From positions 59,193,823-59,257,822 of the forward strand of contig CATQJL010000112.1 in the NCBI GenBank assembly GCA_958299035.1: a DNA stretch of 64,000 nucleotides. The letters are read 5' to 3'. The stretch's first letter is position 1. Every line of letters begins with the position of its first letter. Below, piece after piece: positions 1 through 12,004 of the stretch. Made by a program: the position numbers and the translations under genes. This stretch comes from Cylicocyclus nassatus. Lineage: Eukaryota > Nematoda > Chromadorea > Rhabditida > Strongylidae. The notes beneath the pieces were generated by a model. It saw only the letters and a list, made by a program, of their open reading frames with translations, ran no database searches and had not been told where the DNA came from.

Positions 1-1393
1 AAATCATGCGAAACTTCCACTGTTATAAATCTGTTGTTTGATGTCAGCAGTTGCAACTTCATAGGTTCAAAGAGTAAATGGTGCTCTATGTGAAGGAATC
101 GAGTCGATTTGAATGATAGTCGTCGAAAACCAGAATTCTAAAAAATTACGCCATTTTTGCGTGTTTTTTGACAGCTAACAGTTGAACTCATATAAATCTT
201 GAATGTGAAAGTACGTGATGTTGCGACTTCATAGGTTTTGTAGAGTAAGGTTTGCCTTATCAGAATATATTCTAGCCGTACCAATACATTTAAACAGCGC
301 CGAGATCCAGAGTCTTGAAAAAACAGGTAATTTAGCGCTTTTTGAACTTTAACAGCTCATAACTTCTTCAGAACTGCATGAATCATGTTGGGCTATTCCA
401 TATTTTAGATTCTTCTTATCAAGAGCTTTCAGATGATATATAATATGTGGGGGTTTGGGGCCTCCTACGAATTATGCCCTGGGGGTGGGGGAGACTTTTC
501 ATCACAAAGTCTTCCCTGGCGGCCTCCATCCAATACATTGAAGGCAGCGTCTCGGCAGAATGAACCTACCTCAGATTTTGACATAGATGGATGGGAGGCC
601 CTCCAAGTGAACCAAAACAGCAACTCCGCGCCGAAAATGTGAACTCTGCAAGCCAGGGGGCGGCCCAACCGCCGCTCCCCTTCTTCCTTTCGCTCCCTTA
701 ACACTTGTTTGGACGAGTATGTTCTCCGCTAGAAAACGCGCCGTCACTCGTCACTCAATTGTACTAGCGCTTTCTTCCTCCTTACTCTGCGTCTCTGACG
801 GCAGAGAAAAACTGCTCACTCGTCCGTGCCCGTCTCAAGGAGGGTTTCAACAGACGGGGTTTCCCATTTTCGCGCTAAGGGTAATTCATGTCGTGATTCA
901 GGGGCCGGAATAGCCCCAAATCTGCCAAAACCCCGAAGATGAAATTCTGCCGAGCTGCTGCCTTTAAAGTGGGCTGGGGGAGACTAACCTATGGAGTAGC
1001 CCAACATGATTCATGCAGTTCTGAAGAAGTTATGAGCTGTTAAAGTTCAAAAAGCGCCTTTTTACCTGCTTTTTCAAGACTCTGGATCTCGGCGCTGTTT
1101 GAATGTATTGGTACGACTAGAATATATTCTGATAAGGCAAACCTTACTCTACAAAACCTATGAAGTCGCAACATCACGTACTTTTCACATTAAAGAATAT
1201 GAGTTTAACTGTCAGCTGTCAAAAAAACACGCAAAAATGGCGTAATTTTTTAGAATTCTGGTTTTCGACGACTATCATTCAAATCGACTCGATTCCTTCA
1301 CATAGAGCACCATTTACTCTTCAAACCTATGAAGTCGCAACTGCTGACATCTTCAAACAACAGATTTATAACAGTGGAAATTTCGCATGATTT
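1..1393. repeat. Fold-back element, long inverted repeat
   Basis: Bases 1-401 recur as the reverse complement at about 990-1393. For example, the start AAATCATGCGAAACTTCCAC is mirrored by GTGGAAATTTCGCATGATTT at the right end. The arms are about 400 bp with scattered mismatches. The central 590 bp (402-989) are G-rich and do not pair. The left arm begins at the window edge, so the element may extend further. No transposase is visible; it looks like a non-autonomous palindromic element. Confidence 0.8.
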
Positions 1394-1531
1394 TTCACTA
1401 TTTGATTATTCAAAATTCTGGTTCTCGGCCGTTACTGCCTGGATCGATCTCCTTTCTTCGCTATACATTATAACAAGATTTAATTACCAAAATACGTACA
1501 GTTCCGCTGACTATTACTTCCAAATAAACTA

Positions 1532-2208
1532 CAGGGTGTCCCAAAAAATGTATCGAACGTTTGATCGTTAATATCTCTCTTCCCAAGAAGTCTTTTACCT
1601 TGCTTCAGGTACCGTTTTGTAGAGCTGGCTTCAACTTTGATTTGTATTATAGAACGAATCACCCATCTCTCTTCATTACTGTAGGATTACGGTAGAAACT
1701 TGAAACATTTGGTGTCAATGTGGAAAAAGCTGCCGTTTCAAAATTTTTTAAAAAAATGTGAAAACTTGTGTATTGGGGCTTTTATGGACGCTGAGTTCAA
1801 TACTCAACTTTCACAAGATTGCGAAGCTTTCTAAACGGTGCAACCGCACTTTTTGGGAACACTGAAAAAATGGCCGCTACCTCTTACCTGGCATAACTCT
1901 TCAATGAAGCATCATAATGAATTGGGGACTTTACAGTTATAACCAGCATCTCTAATTAGCCTAGTGTAAAAGTTTTCAGGCTGTTTTGTTTCCCATTTGG
2001 GGCAAAATATGGCCTTTCATTGCTTAAAACCCTCTTTGAAGTTTCTACCGTAATCCCACAGTAATGAAGAGAGATGAGTGATTCGTTCTATGATGCAAAT
2101 CTAAGTTGAAGCCCTCTACAGATTGGTTCCTGAAGCAAGGGAAAAGACTTCTTTAGAAGAGAGATATTAACGATCAAACGTTCGATACATTTTTTTTGGG
2201 ACACCCTG
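1532..2208. mobile_element. TA-flanked MITE (mariner/Tc1-like ends)
   Basis: The termini read CAGGGTGTCCCAAAAAATGT at the left and its inverted match at the right (AAAAAGGGACACCCTG-like). TA dinucleotides flank both sides (1530-1531 and 2209-2210). Inverted similarity extends inward through the segments near 1555-1700 and 2040-2190. There is no coding capacity, and the length is 677 bp. A diverged relative lies at 53490-54156. Confidence 0.8.
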
Positions 2209-2210
2209 TA

Positions 2211-3150
2211 TTTGGAGCACGTTTATTTTAGATGTTTATGACGCTGTATACATAAAAATATGCTTTCAATGACCTCTTTTGCATTTGTTTTGCTTATTTT
2301 CCTTCTTTACCGTCCAGCGAAAAAAATTTTTATTGCAAAAGTGAAGGTGGTCACCCTGTACCAGCTCAAATGTGAAGGTAGTGGGAGAATCGGCTCCCAC
2401 TATCGCACCTCTGGCACTAAAGCGATGTCAGGATTTCTAATTGGACGTATCATTGAAATTTTTCGCCTTTTACAGGAATAAAATTATGGCTAAAAGTTCA
2501 GAAAAGACTGCACATATGTGGAAGTTTTTACTTCCATACAAATTAGTATACAATATTTATTTTATACATTCTAAATATATGAGATAAGCATTGACTAGTG
2601 ATAAGTCTGCACATGTATAAAATGAGTATCTCCTGGCGAACTTAAAGCTGGCAAATTGGTTGTCAAGTGTTTCTGTTACTTTTCATAGCATTCTAAGAGA
2701 CTTTTCGAGGCTGAAACTGGTCCTTAGTGGCGCGAAATTGGTGTTGATTGATAATTATGCCAAAATATGAGTCAAAGTTGACCGCTCATACGTATCAGCA
2801 GCTAATAGAAAAATTGGAACGACGGAGACGTTGAATTTCAAACTTGCAAACGTGCATTTGAGACACCCTGCGATTGGTTGCGACAGCTTGATCCAGCTAA
2901 GCGCAGCAAACTTTATAAACCCTCGCAATCTTATTGTTAGAATCAGTCATTTCGCAAGGATACGTAGTTCATTCATTACGAATCCTAGCACCCCAGTTGA
3001 ACTCTAACAGAATCGCAAGCTTCTCATTTCATTCACTCATTCTTTGCAAACGCAGTTCAACTTCAATTGTCTAATCCTCGTCTCCTAATAGCACTTCACT
3101 TCATTCCATCTTGCTCAGTAATGCTGCCTTTGAAAAAGAAGACAAATCAA
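2211..3150. other. No recognisable gene
   Basis: AT-rich DNA between the MITE and the Helitron. The longest ORF is a 73-codon frame at 2260-2481 without recognisable similarity. I see no repeat structure or RNA gene. Confidence 0.5.
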
Positions 3151-3169
3151 TCTCATATATAAAGCTGAA

Positions 3170-3226
3170 TGTCTGTTTGTCTGTCTGCAAATATGTTTGT
3201 ATGTCTGTCTGCGTGTACGTATGTTC
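3170..3226 (+). repeat. TCTG/TATG simple repeat at Helitron 5' end
   Basis: Repeated TGTCTG and TATGTCTG units directly follow the Helitron 5' terminus. The same stretch, in different copy number, follows the 5' terminus of the copies at 58421 (plus) and 30705 (minus), so it is part of the element. Confidence 0.75.
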
Positions 3227-4000
3227 CGAATAGAAAATTCTATTTCCGAACCGATCCGGACCAAACTTGGCACACATACACTTGGCACTTGGGTGTCGCA
3301 GGCTACTTTTCGTCATCGATCGATATCGATTTTATCGATTTTTATCGATGGAATTTCGAATTTTAATGGAATTATCCCCTCCCTGTGCCAACTCCCACCT
3401 ACGGAGCTGGGAATTGGCACGGGGGGAGGGGGGGGGGGGTGGTAATCAAGCATGCTGATTACGAATATAATATTAATTTTTGAAATGTCGTCTATTACTT
3501 TCACCGATTTTATCGATTTTTTGCAAAGTTCAAGTTAAGCCGCTGGGACTTGGCACAGTGGGGTAACTGAGCATGTTGATTGCGATATAGTAAGTGTTTG
3601 TGAGAATATCCAGTACTTTGTTTTTCAAAACCTTGGATTAGAAAGGTTCAAGTTGATACTTGGTTATGCGTTTTTGATTTTTCTCTGAAAATTCCTGTTT
3701 CACCGAGTATTGATACATCCGTACGATTCCGTTGATTGAACCGTTGGTTCCACCTCGAGTGAGGTGACCGGATGGTCACCTCGACTGAGGTGTTGAGCCA
3801 GTGGTGCAATCTTCAAAACCCATGGTTGTCCTCGCCAGAGGCAACCGAGGGGTTGTCCTCGCTAGAGGCTCCCCAACGGAGGCTTTGTACGCGACGAAGG
3901 CGATCGATGGTTGTTCTTGGCAGCCGTACAGCGATGGCTGTTTTGATTGAGGCAACCGTCCGGCATGAGGCAACCATCAGAAATGACTGGAGCCGCGGCG

Positions 4001-4160
4001 CCTTATATAGCCTCGCCCTATATACCCCTCCAGGTGGGCGGGGCGAGGGGCGGTCCAATTCATGTGGTTAAGCGTAGGCTTTCCATACAAAATCTATCCG
4101 CCCTTCCAAGTTGGTGTGATCAATCACAGCCGGCCCCGCCCCTTTTTGAATGGTATATAT
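4001..4160 (+). promoter_or_regulatory. TATA-like motifs upstream of Helitron ORF
   Basis: TTATATAG (4003), CTATATA (about 4018) and GGTATATATGG (about 4152) lie in an otherwise GC-rich stretch upstream of the Helitron reading frame. Another TATATA motif lies just before the first ATG at 4969. They could be promoter elements, but this is inferred from base composition only. Confidence 0.2.
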
Positions 4161-4285
4161 GGCGGCCGATCTCGCCATTGTCGATCACTCACCTCTGCTA
4201 GCCGACGGTCACTGAACCACCGAGAGCTCTGAGTACCAAGCGAGGACCAAAGATCTAAGGACCTGAGGACGATAAAGGACCAACG

Positions 4286-4657
4286 CAGTGGCGGACCGAA
4301 GGGGGGGGGGGTGCGGGGGGGGACGCCCCCTTCCCCCGAGAATGGGTCGGGAAATTTTTGAAAATTACTTATATAGGTTAAAAAAATGCGCAAGTGACTT
4401 GTTTATTCTTGTAAACGATTAAAATAATTTTTAAAAATTTTCAAAAATTAGTCTCATAAAAAATTTTTTTTCGGATGCGTGGCTCTGACGCCACGTCCCC
4501 TTTTTCCAGATTTTAGGGGTTGGGGACCCGCAAAAACTTTGAGAAGCACCCCAAAAATTTTTTGGAGTACGCGGCTAACGCCACGCATCTTCGCTGAAAA
4601 ATTTTTTTGCCGCCCCCCCCCCCCCACCCCCGGTTCGAAATCCTGGGACCGCCACTG
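4286..4657. mobile_element. hAT-type MITE nested in Helitron (family 1, copy 1)
   Basis: The termini are CAGTGGCGGACCG and CGGGACCGCCACTG-like inverted ends next to G and C homopolymers. An 8-bp target duplication is visible: GACCAACG (4278-4285) and GACCAAGG (4658-4665), 7 of 8 matching. The 372-bp body is AT-rich and has no coding. Two other copies are at 36736 and 58910. The 8-bp duplication and CAGTGGCG ends fit the hAT superfamily. Confidence 0.85.
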
Positions 4658-4685
4658 GACCAAGGATCTGAGGACCAAGCGGCAA

Positions 4686-4916
4686 AGCCTAAAGGCTCAT
4701 TCTTCCTCGATACCGAGAAGCCAATAGGCTCTACCTGGAGTAGAAAAGCTCTACTTCGAGTACCGAGAAGCCAACAGGCTATACCTCGAATACCGAGAGG
4801 CCTTAAAGGCTCCATCTCGAGTACCGAAAGCGCCATCAGGCTCTATCTCGAGTAGAAAACCCCGAAGCTCTATTTCGAGCACCAAGAAGCGTACCGAGAA
4901 GCCTAAAGGCTCCACA
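4686..4916 (+). repeat. Degenerate tandem repeat, about 30-35 bp unit
   Basis: Units resembling AGGCTCTACCTCGAGTACCG followed by AGAAGCC recur at least six times with changes. The block lies immediately upstream of the Helitron start codon and may be part of its 5' untranslated region. Confidence 0.6.
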
Positions 4917-4968
4917 TATTAGGGCACCGAGCAGCTTATAGTCCAAAAAAGGCTTTCTTATATACAGG

Positions 4969-7900
4969 ATGCCGCCGAAGAAGCGTGCATCCATCGGAAG
5001 AGTTGATCCCAAGGCCAAAAAGGTGAGGGATTAAGGAGAGGCTGAGACCTCGGAGCAGCGCGAGGAACGGCTAGAAGGAAGTCGTGCCAGAATAGCCGAG
5101 GCGAGAGTAATGCAAACGCCTGAACAGCGTGAAGCAAGTCTCTCGCGAACTCGCCTGCGGCTTGCTGCTCTGAGAGCCTCAGAATCACAAGAAAGCCGTG
5201 ATTCTCGACTTGCGGATAAACAGTTGAGAACCTCTGAAGCCAGATCCCAAAAGACGGCTGAAGAGCGCGATTCTGACTCGATGACGATCGAGTGAAATAC
5301 GCCAAAGCCAGATCTAGATGGCTGAACAGCGCGAGTCTCGACTCGACGCAGTCGAGTAAGGACTGAGGCTTCACGAAGAGCGGAAACTGGTGCAGCGCAT
5401 TCAGCACGGCTCAACGTAATCGTGCTCGACATGTCCACGCTCGACAGACATCTAGGTGAGTAGATCTTCACCTCGCGGCATTAAAATATGATGCCCAGGT
5501 TGACTACTCGACCCATCCGAAGGTGCTTATCGGAAAGGTGGATGTCATATGTGGCAAGTGTCAAGCCAAGAAGTTCAGAGCCAAACCTCTTGGCATGTGC
5601 TGTTCCAGCGGCAAAGTCGACCTTCCGCCTCTACGTGAACCGCCTGAGCCGCTTCGTTCATACATGTCCGGCACCAGTGCTGTGTTCAGGCATTTCTTGC
5701 AGAACATCAGTAAGTACAATGCGTGCTTCCAGATGACGTCCTTTGGCACTACGGTCGCCATGCCTGGCGTTGAGGAACAGGGCTTCATGCCAACGTTTAA
5801 GGTGCAGGGACAAGTCTATCATAGAGTTGGATCCCTGCTTCCTTATGGCAATGATAGCCCCAAGTTCTTGCAGCTGTACTTCGTCTGCGACGAGCAGCTG
5901 CAAGCGGATCAACGTTGCGACATCAACGGTGGCACAAGGCCGGACGTCGTGCTAGAGCTGCAAATAATGCTGCATCAGCACAACGACCTGGTGAAGGACT
6001 TCAAGACCAACCTGGACCAAATGCCTACAGACGAGTATAAGGTCGTTATCCGTGCTGACAGGAGGCCTGCTGGTCAGCATGAACGGAGCTGCAACGCTCG
6101 GTCGGTAAGCGAGATGGCGGTGGTCTTGGTTAGAGAAGACGACTGCGACGGGCGTGACATTATCATCCAAAAACGTTGGGAAACGTTGCAGTGCATCTCT
6201 GAAACCCATAGGTCGTACAATGCCCTGCAGTAGCCACTCATGTTCTGGGGTGGGGTAGACGGGTGTCACTTCGAACTGTGGCAGAGGAATCCTAGCACTA
6301 TTGCCCCTACTAATAAGAAGGTATCGGCTATGGATTTCGATGCGCATCGAATGATGATAAGGTCCACGTCCTTCAACTACGTCGTGAGATGTCGTCAACT
6401 ATTTCACCAGTTCATCGTGGACATCTAGCCAAGATTGAGAGTGAACGGCTCCTCTTCACTCGACTCAATTAGCGAAAGCTGCGTGCAGACGACTATATCC
6501 ACCTGCGCGATGCCGTGGCCGGAGATGGAAATGTCACTGACCTCGGGCAAATGGTCATACTACCATCCTCCTTTACGGGCGGCCCACGCCACATGCACGA
6601 GTACACTCAGGACGCAATGGCCTACGTTAGAGCGTACGGACGTCCTGATCTGTTCGTCATGTTTACCTGCAACCCGGCGTGGACCGAAATTGCGGAAGAG
6701 CTCTTCCCTGGTGAAGCGCCTTCTGACCGCCACCACATCACGGCGAGAGTCTTCAAACAGAAGCTCACGAAGCTTATAGACTGCTAACGAAGAGCCACGT
6801 CTACGGAGACACTCGCTGCTGGATGTATACCGTGGAATGGCAGAAACGCGGTCTTCCGTATGCCCATATCCTAGTGTGGCTGAAGGACAAAATATGCCCA
6901 ATCACATCGACAGCATCATCTCGACGTAGCTTCCCAGTCGAGAAGAGGATTCTCTTTTATCCGATGTTGTCCTCAAAAACATGATCCATGGGTCATGCGG
7001 ACCACTAAATCCGAGGTCGCCTTGCATGAAGGAGCGCACATGCACCAAAAGGTACCCTCGGCAGCTGATCCGCGAAACCCAAACGGGGACTGATGGTTAT
7101 CCTCTATACAGAAGGCGAAAACCTGATGATGGAGGACACACCGCCGTCATTCGAATGAAGGTGGACCATCAGACCGTAGAGGTCGTGGTGGACAACAGCT
7201 GGGTTCTGCCATACACTCCCTTGCTCTCGAAAATGTTTCGAGCACATATTAATGTAGAGTACTGTAATTCGGTGAAGTCGATTAAGTACATCTGCAAATA
7301 TGTGAACAAGGGAAGTGACATGGCAACGTTGGGCCTCGAGCATGCCACTACACCGTTTGATGGGATCGAACGATATCAAACGGGCAGGTACATAACCAGC
7401 AACGAGGCAGTGTTTGGCGTACTTTGGGTTTCACACCTGTCACCCATCTACATGTTCATCTAGAGAATGGACAACGCGTCTACTTCACGGCTGATAATGT
7501 GCGGCAAAGAGCTGCGCAACCACCTCAAACAACTTTGACGGCATTCTTCCTTCTGTGCCAACATGATCCGTTCGCACGGACTTTGCTGTACTCAGAAGTT
7601 CCAAGATATTATACTTGGAGCAAGTCAACAAAGAAGTGAGCCAGAAAAGCAAGGTGCCGAAGTTCCCGGATATGACGTTAGAGCAGTGGATGTGTTAGCA
7701 CGTGTTTATACTGTACACCCTAACCAAGCCGAATGCTTCTAACTCAGATTGTTGCTTCACACAATCCGAGGACCGACGTCATTTGCAGCATTGAGGACCT
7801 CGATGGAGAGTTTTGTGAGACCTACAGAGAAGCGTGCCAAAGACTTGGTTTGGTTGAAGATGATCAGCACTGGGATAGAACTCTCGCGAAAGCATCTGCG

Positions 7901-9580
7901 ACAAGTTTCGCTGCTCTGCAACTGCAACTCTCTTTGGCATCACCTTGACAACCTGCAAACGTCGAATCCTCGCGCACTCTGGGAGAAGTACGAGCAGGCT
8001 CTGAGTGAAGACGTGTTCGAGGAATGTCGCAGAGTGGCACCTAGACATCGATTACTCTCCCGAGTTACTCAACCGTGCTTTGATACTGCTTGAGGACACG
8101 TTCGCGTCGATGACCGGTCAAACCCTCAGAGACCTCGGTTTGCCGTCACCAATACGCGGAGATGACCAGGCACTTGAAAGCGATGTTCTCCGAGAGGTCC
8201 TATGATGCCGATCAGCTGACCACATTTGTAGAGTCCAACAGACCTCTTCTTACGGAGGATCAAGAGTTGGTTTACCGTGCTGTTCTGGACACGATTTCCA
8301 GTGGCAAGGGTGAGCTACTCTTTCTCGACGCTCCAGGTGGAACAGGGAAAACGTTTTTCATCAATCTCCTACTTGCCGAGATTTGCAGACAAGGAGGAAT
8401 CGCACTAGCAGTGGCATCCTCGGGGATTGCCTCAACACTGCTAGAAGGAGGCCGAACCGCTCATTCAGCCTTCAAGCTTCCTCTGGATATTGCTCATGTA
8501 GAGCACCCAGTGTGTGGGATAAGCAAAGGCACAGGGAAAGTTAAGGTGTTACAAGGAACCAAACTCATGGTTTGGAACGAATGCACCATGGCGCATAAAG
8601 ACATACGAGGAAGCAACAGGCTAATGGGTGGGGCCATCGTGCTACTGGCAGGCGACTTTCGTCAAACTTTGCCAGTGATTCCGCGGTCGATTCCAGCAGA
8701 TGAGCTGAATGCTTGCCTCAAAGCTTCTCATCTTTGGAGACACGTTCGATCGCTGAATCTCACGACGAACATGCGAGTCCACCTCCTTGGCCATGAGACT
8801 GCCCGAAGCTTTGCGCAACAGCTTGGTTCTTGGCGAAGGCAGAATTCCTGTTGAATCAAATTCTGTCTGGATTACCTTTCCTCCAGACTTCTGCAATTTG
8901 GTTCAATCGGTGGAAGAACTGATCGAAAAGGTCTTCCCAAACATTGCCACCAACTTCAGCAATGCGGAGTGGATTTGCGAGCGAGCAATCCTAGCACCCA
9001 AAAATGAGCAAGTGAATTCTGTCAATGCCTAGATTCTAAACAGCCTTCCTGGACCAGTGACAACGTACAAATCCTTTGATACGATGGTCCAGAGTGAACA
9101 GGCTGTTTACTACCTCACGGAGTTCTTGAATTCACTCGAGCCCAATGGGATACCACCTCACAGTCTTGATCTGAAGGTTGGTTTGCCAATCATACTCCTT
9201 CGTAACATCAACCCACCGAAGATATGCAATGGTACAAGGCTTTGCACCAGGGATCTCATGCCAAACGTCGTAGTAGCGACCATATTGGCGGGGAAGTTTA
9301 AAAGAGAAGTCGTTCATATTCCACGAGTCCCTTTGGTACCCTCCGATATGCCTTTGACTTCAGGCCAGTGCAGTTTCCGGTCAGGCCTGCACTCGCTATG
9401 ACGATCAACAAAGCGCAAGGACAGTCTCTGCAAACCGTAGTAGTAGACCTGGAAACTCCCTGTTTTTCACATGGTCAGCCGTACGTGGCGTGTTCGAGGG
9501 TTGGGAGTCCAGCGAACCTGTACATATATGCGCCCGAAGGGAGCACAGCTAACGTAGTGTATCCCAGGGCGCTAATATAA
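4969..9580 (+). pseudogene. Helitron Rep/Pif1-like helicase, frameshifted
   Basis: The protein would nick and unwind DNA for rolling-circle transposition. The likely start is the ATG at 4969 (MPPKKRASIGRV), followed by an Arg/Ser/Glu-rich stretch to about 5480. The Helitron N-terminal block is at 5523-6233 (PTFKVQGQVYHRVGSLLP). The Rep region follows: FVMFTCNPAWTEI near 6655, LPYAHILVWLKD near 6850 (the HUH motif, with the first His replaced by Tyr), and KYICKYVNKG near 7285 (two-Tyr motif). The helicase starts near 8162, with Walker A APGGTGKTF near 8330, LLAGDFRQTLPV near 8645, and the C-terminal INKAQGQSLQ near 9405. The domain order is normal, but frame changes occur at least near 5490, 6235, 6430, 6790, 7465, 7650, 8100, 8800 and 9030, so no intact protein remains. 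Confidence 0.88.
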
Positions 9581-10177
9581 TTGAATGCTATAATATAGTA
9601 AAGTAATTATTTGTTGCATGCCATTCTATTGGAAAATCCAAAATTGGAAAATACAAAATCCAAAAAAAATCACAAAACGAAAACCCAAAAAAACTGGCGG
9701 CCAGCGGCTGTCAGGGCAGGTGGGTGGGACAAACAAGGAGCTGAACAGATCCAATCGAGCTTCCTTCCTTACTGATGAGTTTCGGGGAAAGCCTAGAACC
9801 TGTTTAGCCAAACCGTCTAAGGGTAGGAACGAAACGGTACAACTAAAGAGCCCAAGTTGTATTCCTCTTTCTGGGGAACTTCGGCTTTTTTTGATCGAAG
9901 TGTATGTGATGCCGGGCGGAGCGGGTAAGCCAGCTAGTTCATATATAATTAAATTCAACAAAACCAAACAAATTTGACCATATCAATGCCGATAACCTCG
10001 GACTATTTCAGCCGATTTTCCCAACGCGTTTACAACATTCCTCATATTAAGTCGGAAATCCCAGAGTCTTGAAATTGGTTTTAAAATAGTAATACAAAAA
10101 TGTTGTTTATAACAAGAATAAAGTTAGTTACTGTAACCGCTGCAACGGAAACCAAAACAAAGGGTTTACGAAATTAA

Positions 10178-10420
10178 AGACATTTTGTATCTTGTTCAAT
10201 ATCTATCAGAATTAGCATTATTAAAATTGCAAATCACATATTTATACAAAAAGTAAGAGTTCCTGAAGGAGGTGGTGCCAGTCCTGTCCAAGCAGATTTG
10301 ACTTTATCTTATCTCGAATATCAATTCGACATCAATCATCCCAAACATAAAGACTTGTTTGAACCTTCTACATTATGGATGATTTATTATCAATACGTAA
10401 TTTGGAAGAACATTATATAG
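10178..10420 (+). other. Unidentified coding-like segment
   Basis: An open stretch of about 80 codons ends in TAG at 10418-10420. It contains a protein-like run, KVRVPEGGGASPVQADL, followed by an aromatic- and acidic-rich segment ending YYQYVIWKN. There is no ATG at the start, so it would have to be an exon or a fragment of a mobile element. I do not recognise the family. The composition differs from the surrounding AT-rich DNA. Confidence 0.25.
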
Positions 10421-10837
10421 AAAATGGTTATTTGATACCTACAGCAATATACTAGGTTGTCTGAAAAATAATGTCGCGCTGCATCCTTCCGCGAAAGAAC
10501 GACCACAAAAAACAGCGAATGGGGTATCATTTGATACAGCAAAGCAAGTTCAAGCCTTGGCACCCCCTAGAGGTTCCTGATTTAAAAGAAAGTGCCACGA
10601 CTTCCTTTAGAGGATTTTTCACGGATCTTTTCGACACGGTTCGAGGTCCGCTGACGCATATGCAGATCAAACCTGTGCAGACCAAACTTGCTGTCTTATC
10701 CTTGCATGTTTCTTGTGAACAAGAGCTTTGTTCGTTTAGCGCACAGTCTATCTCGCCCTGTGCGACAAATCGTTAGAGTAAGTAATGACCCTGCCTTGAT
10801 CCTTCATGTGGTGATTATAGGCTTTACTGTAGCCTTA

Positions 10838-11063
10838 AGGGCCGCGCATACTTCACGCGATTTCATCGCGACGCGATCTGGCAATTCGCCAGAAGTCTTC
10901 ACATCCAACACTAGCAAACTGCACATGCATAGTGTGTATAACTTACGTGGGATAAAATGCCCTAACTTCTGTACATTTAAAATGTGTTCACAGTGAGTTA
11001 TGGACAGTTGGAATATTGCCAAGTCGCGTCGCGACTGAAATCGCGTGAAGTATGCCCGGCCCT
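10838..11063. mobile_element. MITE with TTA duplication (PIF/Harbinger-like)
   Basis: Terminal inverted repeats of about 45 bp begin AGGGCCGCGCATACTTCACG at the left; the right end mirrors them with few changes. TTA trinucleotides flank both ends (10835-10837 and 11064-11066), which fits the TWA target duplication of PIF/Harbinger. The element is 226 bp and non-coding. Confidence 0.7.
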
Positions 11064-11066
11064 TTA

Positions 11067-12004
11067 GGCGAATAGGTGGCGCCTGTAGTGGAGTATGGTG
11101 GCTTCTGATGTGTTATTTTGAACAGACGACATGCACCCATTCGTGTACTGGTAGAATGCTAACTATGATAGGCGTGGCAAGGTATGTTAATAAGTATCCG
11201 GTCAATAGATATACTATATCAGAGCAGGTCATGCTTATGGCATGACCTTCACGGTACTTTGGCAGCAGATATATTCGAAGAAAGAATGTGCCGATAGTAT
11301 CGGCACAGTTCAAACTGGCGAGAATGTCCCGAAGAAAGATTTCCATGAAGTTTGATTTTGATTTATCTATATCCCAATGATTTTTTTACGAGGCTCCGCC
11401 CCGGAATTTGCGAAAACGAGATCCCCTTTGCAAGTTCACACGGGAAGAATTATGAGCCTAAACATACAGCCCATGTCAGCACAGATTATATCTAGCTTGA
11501 CTCCATGCCAGCTCGCCCGTGGTATGAGAGTTATCACTATTTCGTTCTATTAAACGAACGAAGAATGCCTTCTTAGTCGAAGCGACCGTTTGAGATGGAT
11601 ATATGTTGCTGAAGTCAGCGGTGAATGGTGATCTCAAAACTGCAATCCTATTTCTGCGAAACGCTTTTTTGGGTTGTTTCATGCTGCCGCACTGACTGCA
11701 GCTGACCGCAGCGGCCACGGCGGCCGAGCATGTTCACGTAGAAAGACAAGAAAACCTGATTAGATGAAGTGAATTCAGAACTTATGATCTTCCTAGGCGT
11801 CATTCAAGGTGTTTCGATCGTACTCAAGCTCATTCTTTCTTTGCACGTACATGCCGCGGCCGCTGCACTCAGCCGCAGTCAGCTGCGGTCAGTACGGTAA
11901 GCTGCTGCCAGCACGGTCATCGCGACAGTATGAAACAAATGCAAAAGCGTTGCTTGAGAGGATTGGACATAATCTGTGCAATAAATGATACACTCGCGCT
12001 GCGC
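11067..12004. other. No recognisable gene
   Basis: It contains short palindromes, for example GTGCCGATAGTATCGGCAC near 11288, and CAGC/GCTG-rich stretches near 11690-11915. No ORF here resembles a known protein. Confidence 0.4.

Larger units (their letters stand above)
3151..9937 (+). mobile_element. Full-length autonomous-type Helitron (broken coding region)
   Basis: The left end is TCTCATATATAAAGCTGAAT preceded by A (3150), and the right end is CTAG (9934-9937) followed by T. This is the A|TC...CTRR|T arrangement of Helitrons. A GC-rich segment able to form a short stem lies just before the CTAG (about 9911-9930). Inside, in order, are a TCTG-rich stretch, the conserved 5' block shared with the short Helitrons at 30.2 and 58.4 kb, a nested hAT MITE, a tandem-repeat block, and the Rep/helicase gene. 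The length is 6787 bp, within the range known for autonomous Helitrons. The coding region is disrupted, so this copy is probably inactive but could supply termini. Confidence 0.9.

Noticed and set aside
3101..3445. Overlapping ORFs on both strands with YVCL/QTDI repeats
   Set aside because: They come from the TCTG simple repeat and conserved 5' block of the Helitron; the same frames recur at 30.5 and 58.5 kb at Helitron termini.
4625..4660. tRNA B-box-like GGTTCGAAATCC
   Set aside because: It is part of the hAT MITE terminus; no A-box or cloverleaf fits upstream.
4454..4855. ORFs with Pro- and Gly-rich runs near 4.5-4.85 kb
   Set aside because: Produced by G/C homopolymers at hAT MITE ends and by the tandem repeat; no conserved domain.
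10452..10490. Mariner-like start AGGTTGTCTGAAAAATAATG
   Set aside because: No inverted partner or transposase nearby; probably a solitary fragment or chance.
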